DNA of 42,308 nt from Lachnospiraceae bacterium (GTDB lineage: Bacteria; Bacillota; Clostridia; Lachnospirales; Lachnospiraceae). Shown here one piece after another: positions 9,523 to 17,072 of the stretch. Every line of letters begins with the position of its first letter. Within the stretch, counting starts at the first letter, position 1. The DNA is taken from NCBI GenBank assembly GCA_021770785.1, contig JAETQH010000036.1, positions 1-42,308 on the forward strand. The letters run 5' to 3'. Made by a program: the position numbers and the translations under genes. Under the pieces are notes generated by a model. That model ran no database searches. It saw only the letters and a list, made by a program, of their open reading frames with translations, and was not told the DNA's origin.

Positions 9523-9882
9523 ATGGAAAATTTCAATTTTGGAAAGACAGCTTCTAAGAATGCAAATGCCAGGGAGATACATTCTAAGAATATACATTCT
9601 AAGAATATACATTCTATGAAAAAAGAAACTGTAACAGACAAAAAAGAAGAAGTAAAGCTTACCCACTCCGGTTTCCTGTCCGTCAACGGAAGAAGGGCGG
9701 TTTCCGTCCGGTTTGAGCGGGGGGAAGATGTGGCGGAAGGAATGCTGCCGCCGGGGAAACTCACGAAGAATCAGGGCTTCACCGAAGAGGAAATTGCGGG
9801 TTTAGAGCTTTATTTGGAAATGCAGTGTGATGAAATCTACGCAAAGGCAAAGGAATTAGGAAAATTTAAAAATCTGTTTTAA
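9523..9882 (+). CDS. Small conserved-looking protein of unknown function with IHSKN repeats
   Basis: I do not recognise this 119-aa protein. Its N-terminus (residues ~10-32) is low complexity, with SKN repeated and an IHSKNIHSKNIHS run encoded by 15-bp DNA repeats. The C-terminal ~70 residues look folded: a strand-rich part (THSGFLSVNGRRAVSVRFER) followed by a helical, acidic part (FTEEEIAGLELYLEMQCDEI). No signal peptide or membrane segment is visible. The ribosome binding site is weak (AAAGAGATG upstream). It starts 42 bp after the GTPase-NYN gene in the same direction, so it may be co-transcribed with it. Coding is supported by the uninterrupted frame and a plausible globular C-terminus. 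Confidence 0.62.
   Translation: MENFNFGKTASKNANAREIHSKNIHSKNIHSMKKETVTDKKEEVKLTHSGFLSVNGRRAVSVRFERGEDVAEGMLPPGKLTKNQGFTEEEIAGLELYLEMQCDEIYAKAKELGKFKNLF
9552..9621 (+). repeat. 15-bp in-frame minisatellite inside the small unknown gene
   Basis: The core TTCTAAGAAT occurs at 9552-9561, 9582-9591 and 9597-9606, with a variant TTCTATGAAA at 9612-9621. Spacing is 30, 15 and 15 bp, so the period is 15 bp with one degraded unit. Each complete core is nearly self-complementary (ATTCT-A-AGAAT). Because 15 is a multiple of three, gain or loss of a unit keeps the frame and adds or removes a pentapeptide IHSKN. Confidence 0.8.
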
Positions 9883-9885
9883 TGT

Positions 9886-9912
9886 TTGAAATGCCCCTTG
9901 TCCGCATATAAT
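9886..9912 (+). promoter_or_regulatory. Candidate promoter for the hydrogenase gene
   Basis: TTGAAA at 9886-9891 and a perfect TATAAT at 9907-9912 are separated by 15 bp, which is shorter than the optimal 17. The element lies just after the stop of the small unknown gene and about 45 bp before the hydrogenase start, in a short AT-rich gap. Confidence 0.4.
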
Positions 9913-9955
9913 ATACAATATTTTTTATGGTTAAGGAAGAGAGGCAGAAAATACA

Positions 9956-11194
9956 GTGAAAACATTTCATGAGCTATATTTGGAAATCTTAAAACAGGAA
10001 ACAAAGGAGGGCAGGCACCTGCTGGAGGATTACAATCCCTACCACATGGATTGCCTGCTGCACCCGGAAAAATATGCCCCGGTGATTCATACGGAAAAAT
10101 GTGAGGAATGCGCCTATGAGAAAGCCTGCGTCAACAGCTGCGTCTTTGATGCCATCGAGAAAAGAGAGGATGGCACCGTCCATATTGATCCGGAGAAATG
10201 TGCGGGCTGCGGTGTCTGTGTGGACGTCTGCAAATTAGAGCGGCTGGCCGCCAATAAAGATGTATTTCCGGTATTAAAAGCCGTCAGGGAAGAGGGGCGG
10301 GACGTCTATGCCCTGATAGCTCCGGCATTTACAGGGCAGTTCGGGGAGAAAGCCACCCCCGGCAGGCTGCGCACTGCTTTTAAGGCACTGGGCTTTAAGG
10401 GTATGGTGGAGGTTGCGATTTTTGCGGATATCCTGACCTTAAAGGAAGCTCTGGAATTTGACACTCATATACGGACAACCTCGGATTTCCAGCTGACAAG
10501 CTGTTGCTGTCCGGTGTGGATTGCCATGATCAGAGGAATTTACAAGGATTTGGTGCCCCATGTTCCGGGAGCAGTTTCCCCCATGATTGCCGCAGGGCGT
10601 GTGGTGAAGAAAATACACCCCGACGCCGTCACCGTGTTTATCGGTCCCTGCATGGCAAAGAAAAAAGAGGCGAGAGAGCCGGATATTGCTGACGCGGTGG
10701 ACTATGTGCTGACCTTTCAGGAGGTAAAGGAGATTTTTGAGGCGGCGGAAATCCGTCCGGAGGAACTGACGGAGGAGGCAAGCGAGCATTCCTCAAGGGC
10801 AGGAAGAATTTACGCCAGGACCGGAGGCGTCAGCGAGGCGGTGGCGAAGACTGTGGAACAGTTAAAACCCGGCAGGGAAATCCTTGTGTGTGCAAAGCAG
10901 GCGGACGGCGTAAAGAATTGTAAGGAGCTGATTGAGCGTATCAAAAACGGCGAGGTGGGTAACGCTAACTTTTTTGAGGGAATGGCGTGTCCCGGCGGCT
11001 GTGTGGGCGGTCCGAAAGCCATTATTGATAAAGAGGCGGGAAGGGAACAGGTGAATGCCTACGGTGACAGTGCCAGTTACAAAACCCCGTTGGAAAATCC
11101 TTACGTCATGGAGTTGCTGGCAAGACTGAACTTCGGTTCGGTGGAGGAATTTTTGGAGAAGAGTGATATTTTAACCAGAGATTTCAGCAGTTAG
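9956..11194 (+). CDS. Monomeric [FeFe] hydrogenase (group B-like)
   Basis: The 412-aa enzyme is predicted to interconvert protons and H2 using ferredoxin-type electrons in the cytoplasm. Residues ~40-95 carry two [4Fe-4S] ferredoxin motifs (CEECAYEKAC..SC and CAGCGVCVDVC). The H-cluster motifs are L1 TSCCCPVW (~180, with an extra Cys compared with the TSCCP of group A), L2 GPCMAKKKE (~230, fitting PCxxKxxE) and L3 EGMACPGGCVGG (~340). There is no [2Fe-2S] N-terminal domain and no C-terminal PAS or phosphatase domain, which argues against the sensory group. Start is GTG 9956 with AAGGAAGAGAGG about 12 nt upstream. No HydE, HydF or HydG maturases or NADH-linked subunits are in the window. Redox direction and partner are unknown. 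Confidence 0.9.
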   Translation: MKTFHELYLEILKQETKEGRHLLEDYNPYHMDCLLHPEKYAPVIHTEKCEECAYEKACVNSCVFDAIEKREDGTVHIDPEKCAGCGVCVDVCKLERLAANKDVFPVLKAVREEGRDVYALIAPAFTGQFGEKATPGRLRTAFKALGFKGMVEVAIFADILTLKEALEFDTHIRTTSDFQLTSCCCPVWIAMIRGIYKDLVPHVPGAVSPMIAAGRVVKKIHPDAVTVFIGPCMAKKKEAREPDIADAVDYVLTFQEVKEIFEAAEIRPEELTEEASEHSSRAGRIYARTGGVSEAVAKTVEQLKPGREILVCAKQADGVKNCKELIERIKNGEVGNANFFEGMACPGGCVGGPKAIIDKEAGREQVNAYGDSASYKTPLENPYVMELLARLNFGSVEEFLEKSDILTRDFSS

Positions 11195-11266
11195 GAACTG
11201 TTAGCCGGAAACGGAACTATTTTAGATTACGTGGATAGATAATAAAGTACAGAAAGGAAGAAAACC

Positions 11267-12802
11267 ATGCTTCCACAGGAATTTTTAAATCGAATGGAGC
11301 AAATGTTAGGAGCGGAATATCCGGCGTTTTTGGAGAGTTACGAAAAGGAAAAACAGCAGTCCCTCCGCATCAATCCCATGAAGGGGGAGACGGAGCAGAT
11401 AAAAAAACAGCTGCCCTTTTCCTTAAGCCCGGTGCCATGGGAGAGCCACGGCTTCTTCTATGGCAGGGAGGATGCCCCCGGCAGGCACCCTTATCACGAG
11501 GCGGGAGTATACTATATTCAGGAGCCCAGCGCCATGGCTCCGGTGTCTTATCTGATGTCGGATGTTTGTGAGGGAATTTCCGGGGAAGTCCATGGTTATA
11601 GCGAGCGTATTTTAGACCTGTGCGCAGCTCCCGGAGGAAAGAGCACCCAGATTGCGGGGGCAATGTATGAGGCATATCAAAAAGGAAACTGGCAGGACAG
11701 AGGCATCCTCATTTCCAATGAAATCAACCCGTCAAGGGCGAAAATTTTATCGGAAAACATAGAGCGCATGGGAATTTCCAATGCGGTGGTGATCAATGAG
11801 ACGCCCTGGCGTTTGACGGAACTGTTCGAGAACTACTTTACCCGGATTTTGGTGGATGCCCCCTGTTCCGGGGAGGGGATGTTCCGGAAAAATGAAGAGG
11901 CGTGCGGGGAGTGGAGCCCTGAAAATGTGCGGTTGTGTGCCGACAGGCAGGATGAAATTTTAGACTGCGCCGCCTCCATGTTAGCGCCGGGCGGAAAACT
12001 GGTGTATTCCACCTGTACCTTCGCCCCGGCGGAAAATGAGGGCAGTGTGACGAGATTTTTAAGCCGTCATCCGGAGTTTTGTGTGGAGCAGGTAACTTTG
12101 GCGGAAGGAATGTCGCAAGGAGTGCCGGAGTGGGCGTATTTTGACGGGGCAGGGCAGCGGGAGCAGGAAAATCAAGGGGCGCTGTGCAGCTATCAGCTCT
12201 TGGAGCCGGCAGAGGAACTGCGAAAAACGATCCGCCTGTTTCCGCATAAAATAGACGGTGAGGGACACTACCTTGCTGTTTTAAAGAGAGAGGGCAGCAT
12301 TCCGTGCGGATATCAGGGATATTACACAAACGGCATAGAAAAAGGCATTCCTGAAAAAGAAAAGCGTATGCCCGGAAAAGGCTGTCTGGAATTTTATGAG
12401 TTTGCCAAAGAAGCCTTAAAGACGGATTGGCTGCAAAAACAGGAAGAGGAAAGCCTGTACTTAAGATTTGGAGAACAGCTCTATTTTGCCCCAAAAGAAA
12501 TGCCTGGGGTAAAAGGTCTGAAGGTGCTGCGTCCAGGACTTCATCTTGGTACGATAAAGAAAAACCGCTTTGAGCCCTCCCATGCCCTTGCACTGGCGCT
12601 AAAGCCGGAGGATGTGGTACATAACATGAATTTTCCGGCAGAAGACAGCCGGATTCGGAATTATTTAACCGGCGCCACCTTCCCCGCAGAGGGGGAAAAG
12701 GGCTGGTATCTGATTTCGGCGGATGGCTTTAGCATTGGCTGGGGCAAACTGGCAGGGGGCGTGATGAAGAACCACTATCCCAAAGGGCTTAGGAAATGCT
12801 GA
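11267..12802 (+). CDS. rsmF: RsmF-like 16S rRNA m5C methyltransferase (RsmB/NOP2 family)
   Basis: The 511-aa protein is a SAM-dependent RNA cytosine-C5 methyltransferase of the Nol1/Nop2/Sun family. The N-terminal ~100 residues match the family cap (QSLRINPMK). SAM motif I is DLCAAPGGKST (~115), motif IV with a catalytic-type Cys is VDAPCSGEGMF (~195), and motif VI is YSTCTFAPAENEG (~246) with the second Cys. A C-terminal RNA-binding PUA-like region follows (~390-505), including a YLTGATFP-type segment typical of RsmF. Start ATG 11267 is preceded by AGAAAGGAAG. The exact rRNA position modified cannot be read from sequence. Its stop lies 7 bp from the convergent folT stop, and I see no terminator hairpin between them. 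Confidence 0.9.
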   Translation: MLPQEFLNRMEQMLGAEYPAFLESYEKEKQQSLRINPMKGETEQIKKQLPFSLSPVPWESHGFFYGREDAPGRHPYHEAGVYYIQEPSAMAPVSYLMSDVCEGISGEVHGYSERILDLCAAPGGKSTQIAGAMYEAYQKGNWQDRGILISNEINPSRAKILSENIERMGISNAVVINETPWRLTELFENYFTRILVDAPCSGEGMFRKNEEACGEWSPENVRLCADRQDEILDCAASMLAPGGKLVYSTCTFAPAENEGSVTRFLSRHPEFCVEQVTLAEGMSQGVPEWAYFDGAGQREQENQGALCSYQLLEPAEELRKTIRLFPHKIDGEGHYLAVLKREGSIPCGYQGYYTNGIEKGIPEKEKRMPGKGCLEFYEFAKEALKTDWLQKQEEESLYLRFGEQLYFAPKEMPGVKGLKVLRPGLHLGTIKKNRFEPSHALALALKPEDVVHNMNFPAEDSRIRNYLTGATFPAEGEKGWYLISADGFSIGWGKLAGGVMKNHYPKGLRKC

Positions 12803-12809
12803 AATGATT

Positions 12810-13385
12810 TTATTTTCCGGCAGCATTTTTTGCAGTGAAATATCCGAACTGTGCCACCAGCTTTTTGGAAAAAGTCAGGGCAAAGAACAGGATAGCGCTG
12901 TCAATGGGAAGCATAATGGCATTTTTCAGCACACGCATGGGCAGAATCGCAAGAAAGCCCTTTCCGTAAAGCATGGAAATCCAAAGAGTATTTAAGACAC
13001 AGTTTACCAGTACCTTTACCAAAAGTTCTGCACAGACAATCCTTGGGACGGAAACGGGTTTTTTGTAAAGAATGCTGCCGTAAATGACACCGGCTAACAT
13101 AGCGTTAAAGGTAAAGCCGAAGAAAAACGGGCCGTCGGGCTTAAGGATGTACTTTAATAAATCCAGCGCACCGCCGAAGAGGCAGCCAACCACCGGACCG
13201 AAGAGAAATTCCACGATACGGTTAGGCAGGCCGGAAAAGCCGATTTTGATGTACGGACCCACGGAAATACTTGCCATGGTGCCCAGCACAACGGCAAGGG
13301 CAGCCAACAAGCCGCAGAGCACCACATTTTTGGTGCTCTTTAGTTCGTAAAGTGAACTGAAAAATGTTTCTTTGATTTTTTTCAT
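12810..13385 (-). CDS. folT: Folate-family ECF transporter S component FolT
   Basis: This 191-aa integral membrane protein is the substrate-binding S component of an energy-coupling-factor vitamin transporter, using a shared EcfA/EcfA'/EcfT module not found in the window. It starts MKKIKETFFSS at 13385, because AAGGAGG (13394-13400 on the minus strand) sits 8 nt upstream; a longer reading to 13523 would run through the riboswitch and is not real. About six hydrophobic segments are visible, with the typical ECF core VLCGLLAALAVVLGTMASIS followed by IKIGFSGLPNRIVEFLFGPV. Folate specificity is supported by the THF riboswitch directly upstream. It is convergent with rsmF. Confidence 0.93.
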   Translation of the reverse strand: MKKIKETFFSSLYELKSTKNVVLCGLLAALAVVLGTMASISVGPYIKIGFSGLPNRIVEFLFGPVVGCLFGGALDLLKYILKPDGPFFFGFTFNAMLAGVIYGSILYKKPVSVPRIVCAELLVKVLVNCVLNTLWISMLYGKGFLAILPMRVLKNAIMLPIDSAILFFALTFSKKLVAQFGYFTAKNAAGK

Positions 13386-13392
13386 AAAAAAA

Positions 13393-13434
13393 GCCTCCTT
13401 CCTAGCAGTTTTCCTAAAACTACATAGAGGAGAC
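13393..13434 (-). promoter_or_regulatory. Ribosome-binding-site sequestering stem of folT
   Basis: On the minus strand GUCUCC (13429-13434) can pair with GGAGGC (13393-13398), covering the folT Shine-Dalgarno. A small hairpin between them (AGTTTT/AAAACT, 13407-13421) would bring the two arms together. An alternative 7-bp stem, CTACATA (13455-13461) with TATGTAG (13420-13426), shares 13459-13461 with the aptamer P1 stem. This suggests translational control by the THF riboswitch. The pairing was found by eye. Confidence 0.5.
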
Positions 13435-13458
13435 AGATAGATATATATATCCAGTATG

Positions 13459-13575
13459 TAGCAGCGGGATGCGAAAACTGTACCGCAAGCAAAAGGATAA
13501 CCTCCTTCCTGCTTTTCGTCCATGTGACAACTCCCTGTTCACACGGCACTTAACGCACAGAATTCTACTCTGCTA
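13459..13575 (-). ncRNA. THF (tetrahydrofolate) riboswitch, folT leader
   Basis: Read on the minus strand, the element opens with TAGCAGAGTAG and contains the strongly conserved GTGCGTTAAGTG, then ACAGGGAGTTGTC, ACGAAAAGCAGG, and closes with CGCATCCCGCTGCTA. These are the conserved blocks of the THF riboswitch aptamer (RF01831). P1 is formed by 13570-13575 with 13459-13464 (6 bp). It precedes folT, the canonical THF-riboswitch target. Binding of reduced folates is expected to lower folT expression. Confidence 0.92.
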
Positions 13576-13584
13576 ATAGAAATA

Positions 13585-13613
13585 TTGATTTTTTGCAACA
13601 AAACAGTTATAGC
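13585..13613 (+). promoter_or_regulatory. Candidate promoter of the OLD-like gene
   Basis: TTGATT (13585-13590) and TATAGC (13608-13613) have a 17-bp spacer. The -10 overlaps the -10 of the opposing folT promoter (13606-13611), so the two polymerases would compete for the same site. The match is moderate. Confidence 0.4.
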
Positions 13614-13634
13614 ACAGAATGAAAATTTTGTAAA
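13606..13634 (-). promoter_or_regulatory. Promoter of the THF riboswitch-folT transcript
   Basis: On the minus strand TTTACA (13629-13634) and TATAAC (13606-13611) each match five of six sigma-A consensus bases with an exact 17-bp spacer. Transcription would begin roughly 25 nt before the aptamer P1 stem, which is a sensible distance. Confidence 0.65.
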
Positions 13635-13668
13635 TAGCAAAACGAAAGAAAGTGAGGCGGAAAAATCC

Positions 13669-15543
13669 ATGAAATTGCGTTCCCTTTACATCAGAAATTT
13701 CAAGGCAATCCATGAGATGAAGCTTGAAGATATCGAAAACGCCCTGATTCTTGTGGGACAGAATAATACGGGGAAAACCACGGTGTTAGAGGCAGTCCGG
13801 GCGGTGTTGGGAGATTACCGCATGGCACCGGAGGACTTTGATGAGGATTCGGCAAATATGGAGATGGAGGCGGTGTTAGAGCTTTCGGAGACGGATATCC
13901 GCTATCTGCACCAGAACGGCAGGGTCAGCTCCTACAAGAGGTTAGAGCCCTGGTATCAGGATTTTTGCAGGAAGCTGCCCTCCTTTGTGCCGGAAACCGG
14001 GAAAATGGGAGGCTGCCTGAACTACAGTTTTACGGCGCACCGGGACGGCTGGGTGCGGTTTTCCGATGGCAGGAGCAAACATAATTCCCGTTTAGCGGAG
14101 GTATTCCCCAAGATTTATTACATTGACGCAGAGCGGGATTTGCACCAGCTTCAGGAGGATTTGCTCATGCTTCAGGAGGATGAGCTTTTAAAGAGGATGC
14201 GTGCGGATACCTGCCTGTTTAATCAGGCGAAAACCTGCCGTCATTGTTTTTCCTGTATCGGGCTGATACACCGGAAAAAACCGGAGGAGTTAGACGCCTT
14301 TGAGACGGCAAAGCTCTTAGACTATAAGCTTTACCGGCTGAATTTGGACGATTTTGCCAGGAAGGTCAACCGGAATTTTAAGAAAAACGGTGGGCAGGAC
14401 GAAATCCGCTATTCCATGAACAGGGACGTGGAGCGTATGCTGAAGGTTACTACGGAAATTTTTCAGCCTGCCGGAGGAAATACGAGACCCATCAGCCGCA
14501 TGGGGAAGGGGATGCGCAGCATTTACCTTTTGTCACTGTTGGAAACTTATACCGAGGCGGAGAAGAGGATTCCCAGCATTATCATGATTGAGGACCCGGA
14601 AATTTTTCTGCACCCGAAACTCCAGAAGGTTTCGGGAGAGATATTGTACCGGATTTCCAAGAAAAATCAGACGGTTTTCTCCACCCACTCCCCGAATCTG
14701 CTGGCGAATTTTAACAGCAGGCAGATCAGGCAGGTGGTGTTAGATGAAAACGGAGTTTCTAAAGTCCGGGAAAAAACGGATATCAGTGCGATTTTGGAGG
14801 ATTTGGGCTACACTGCAAACGATTTGATGAACGTGAACTTTGTCTTTATTGTGGAAGGCAAGCAGGATAAGAGCCGCCTGCCGCTTCTGATAAAAAAATA
14901 TTATTCCGAGACCTATGACAGCGAGGGAAAGCTGTCGCGGATTGCCATTATCACTACTAACAGTTGTACGAATATCAAGACCTATGCCAATTTAAAATAC
15001 ATGAACCAGATTTACCTGAGGGACCGGTTTCTGATGATACGGGACGGGGATGGGAAAGACCGGGCAGAGCTTGGCAGGCAGCTCTGCAAATATTATGAAG
15101 AGCGCAGCTTAGAGGATGCGGACACGCTGCCGAAGGTGCGCCCGGAAAATGTGCTGATATTAAAATATTATTCCTTTGAGAATTATTTCTTAAATCCCAA
15201 GGTGATGGCGGAGCTTGGAGTGATTCCCTCCGAGGCGGCATTTTATGAGATTTTTCTGGAAAAATGGAAGGAATATCTTCACCGCATTACCAGCGGCAGG
15301 CATTTGACGGAGATAATAGGGAAAGACCTTGAGACGGTGGAAGATGTGAAAACCTATCTGGAGGAAATCAAAATTTATCTCCGGGGGCACAATCTTTTTG
15401 ATATTTTTTATGGCAGATACCGGGAGCAGGAGACGAAACTTCTGGCGCGCTATATCGAGCTTGCTCCCAGAGAGGATTTTGCGGATATTTTAGATGCCAT
15501 TGAGCATTTTATCTATTTTGAGGCAAAGAGGAAGAAGTCATGA
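13669..15543 (+). CDS. OLD-family-like ATPase/TOPRIM endonuclease with Cys-rich insertion
   Basis: The 624-aa protein combines an SMC-like ATPase and a TOPRIM nuclease domain, as in overcoming-lysogenization-defect (OLD) proteins. I chose ATG 13669 (GAGGCGG 8 nt upstream) over 13585 because the family begins MKLRSLYIRNFKAI. Walker A is GQNNTGKTT (~29), Walker B is IIMIEDPEIFLHPK (~303) and THSPNLL follows near 342. TOPRIM residues are VFIVEGKQDK (~392), MIRDGDGKD (~455) and FENYFLN (~502). An insertion near 181-195 has four Cys (CLFNQAKTCRHCFSC), suggesting a metal-binding knob. No UvrD-like GajB partner is adjacent, so a Gabija assignment is not supported. It is likely DNA repair or phage defence. 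The next gene is an unrelated MATE exporter. Confidence 0.85.
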   Translation: MKLRSLYIRNFKAIHEMKLEDIENALILVGQNNTGKTTVLEAVRAVLGDYRMAPEDFDEDSANMEMEAVLELSETDIRYLHQNGRVSSYKRLEPWYQDFCRKLPSFVPETGKMGGCLNYSFTAHRDGWVRFSDGRSKHNSRLAEVFPKIYYIDAERDLHQLQEDLLMLQEDELLKRMRADTCLFNQAKTCRHCFSCIGLIHRKKPEELDAFETAKLLDYKLYRLNLDDFARKVNRNFKKNGGQDEIRYSMNRDVERMLKVTTEIFQPAGGNTRPISRMGKGMRSIYLLSLLETYTEAEKRIPSIIMIEDPEIFLHPKLQKVSGEILYRISKKNQTVFSTHSPNLLANFNSRQIRQVVLDENGVSKVREKTDISAILEDLGYTANDLMNVNFVFIVEGKQDKSRLPLLIKKYYSETYDSEGKLSRIAIITTNSCTNIKTYANLKYMNQIYLRDRFLMIRDGDGKDRAELGRQLCKYYEERSLEDADTLPKVRPENVLILKYYSFENYFLNPKVMAELGVIPSEAAFYEIFLEKWKEYLHRITSGRHLTEIIGKDLETVEDVKTYLEEIKIYLRGHNLFDIFYGRYREQETKLLARYIELAPREDFADILDAIEHFIYFEAKRKKS

Positions 15544-15591
15544 AGCTGTAGGGTGACATTTTTTGGAAAGACAAATGAGACGGGAAAGGAA

Positions 15592-16950
15592 ATGAAAATT
15601 GTGAAACAGTGGAGCGGAAATCTGACGGAGGGAAATCCGGCAAAACTTATTTTGTGGTTTGCCCTGCCGATTTTTCTGGGAAATCTTTTTCAGCTTTTTT
15701 ACGGGCTGATTGATACCAAAATTGTGGGAAGTACAATCGGGGAGGAGGCGTTGGCGGCGGTGGGCTCTGTGTCCACCCTTTATACGCTGCTGACGGGTTT
15801 TTTTAACGGGCTGACGCTGGGATTTTCCGTGCTGACGGCGAGGTACTTTGGGGCAAAAGAGATGGAGCGGTTAAAAAAGAATGTGGCGGGCAGCATTGCC
15901 CTGGGTTATCTTCTGGCAGCGTTTTTGATTCTGGGGGTCTTCGTTTTTTTACACCGGATACTTGGGATTCTCCATGTGCCGGAGCAGCAGGTTTCCATGG
16001 CATATTCTTATATCAGCATTCTAGTACTGGGAATGGTTATCACCTTAGCTTACAATCTCTGTGCCAATATGCTGCGTGCCATCGGGGATTCCGTGACGCC
16101 CCTTTTGTTTTTGGTGCTGGCGGCGGTGGTAAATGTGGCGCTGGATTACCTCTTTATCCTTGCCTTTGGCATGGGAGTGGCGGGAGCGGCGGCAGCCACG
16201 GTAGTGGCACAGCTTTTGTCGGTAGTGCTCTGTGCCATACATATCCGGCGGAAATTCCCGGTGTTACAGATAGAACGAAAACATTTTAAGCTGAGCAAAC
16301 AGGAAATAAAGGAACTTTTAAGCAGCGGTCTTTCTATGGGAATGATGTCGAGCCTTATAAATTTTGGGACGCTGATTTTACAGTCCGGAATCAATGCCCT
16401 TGGAACCTCCGTCATCGTAGCCCATACGGCAGCCCGGAAAGTTTTTGAAATCTGGGGGCTTCCCATCAGCGTGCTAGGTTCTACCATGGCAACCTTCGGA
16501 GGGCAGAATTACGGGGCAGGAAAATATGGGCGTATCCGGCAGGGGGTAAAGACCGCTCTGCTGATGGGCTTAGGGTGGAGTGCCGTCGTGTTTGTGATGG
16601 CGCACACTATTTCGGAATACCTGATCGGGTTTATCGCCAGTACGGACAGCGGGGAAATCCTGTACTGGGGCAGCACCTATCTGAAGGTGGATATGACCTT
16701 CCAGATGGTTTGCGTGGTGATTGTGATTTTGCGGAATACCATGCAGGGGATTGGTGACTATGTGACGCCCATTGTGTCCAGCTTTATCGAGCTGGTAGGG
16801 AAAGTGGTCTTTACCTTTGTTTTTGTGCGGCTGTTCGGCTACTGGGGCGTTATCTGGACGGAGCCGGCGAGCTGGATTTTCATGGTGATACCCCTTATTG
16901 TAATGACGGTGAGAAATCCGGTGATGAAGCGTCAGGGGGAAAAGGAATAG
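15592..16950 (+). CDS. MATE family efflux transporter
   Basis: A polytopic membrane protein of about 452 aa with roughly 12 hydrophobic segments, using a Na+ or H+ gradient to export drugs or metabolites. Typical MATE features are EGNPAKLILWFALPIFLGNLF at the N-terminus, LFYGLIDTKIVGSTIGEEAL with the family Asp, and a second-half copy beginning near LLSSGLSMGMMSSLINFGTL. I place the start at ATG 15592 (MKIVKQWSG), with AAAGGA immediately upstream; GTG 15553 is an alternative that adds 13 polar residues. It begins shortly after the OLD-like gene and may be co-transcribed, though no functional link is apparent. The substrate cannot be predicted. Confidence 0.9.
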   Translation: MKIVKQWSGNLTEGNPAKLILWFALPIFLGNLFQLFYGLIDTKIVGSTIGEEALAAVGSVSTLYTLLTGFFNGLTLGFSVLTARYFGAKEMERLKKNVAGSIALGYLLAAFLILGVFVFLHRILGILHVPEQQVSMAYSYISILVLGMVITLAYNLCANMLRAIGDSVTPLLFLVLAAVVNVALDYLFILAFGMGVAGAAAATVVAQLLSVVLCAIHIRRKFPVLQIERKHFKLSKQEIKELLSSGLSMGMMSSLINFGTLILQSGINALGTSVIVAHTAARKVFEIWGLPISVLGSTMATFGGQNYGAGKYGRIRQGVKTALLMGLGWSAVVFVMAHTISEYLIGFIASTDSGEILYWGSTYLKVDMTFQMVCVVIVILRNTMQGIGDYVTPIVSSFIELVGKVVFTFVFVRLFGYWGVIWTEPASWIFMVIPLIVMTVRNPVMKRQGEKE

Positions 16951-16992
16951 GGGAAATGTATCACGATTAGGGTTAAAAATAGTAAATGAATC

Positions 16993-17021
16993 TTGTAATA
17001 TGAAAACTAGTCTGGTATAAT
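16993..17021 (+). promoter_or_regulatory. Promoter of the fibronectin-type-III protein gene
   Basis: TTGTAA (16993-16998) and a perfect TATAAT (17016-17021) are separated by 17 bp in an AT-rich gap, about 50 bp before the start codon. Strong AAAGGAGAG follows upstream of ATG 17073. Confidence 0.7.
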
Positions 17022-17072
17022 TTGCTTCTAATAGGAAAAATTTCCTAAAATGAAAGAAAAAGGAGAGTTAGT

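Noticed and set aside
9552..9621. CRISPR array
   Set aside because: The repeats are 15 bp, contiguous and in frame within a gene, with no spacers.
11838..12593. 251-aa open frame on the minus strand inside rsmF
   Set aside because: It is the antisense shadow of a well-conserved methyltransferase; the sequence is low-complexity Pro/Ser/Arg-rich and has no ribosome binding site.
13386..13523. N-terminal extension of FolT
   Set aside because: The longer frame runs across the THF riboswitch and the Shine-Dalgarno of the real start; it has no family similarity.
13669..15543. Gabija GajA
   Set aside because: The OLD-like architecture fits broadly, but no UvrD-like GajB is adjacent; the next gene is a MATE exporter.
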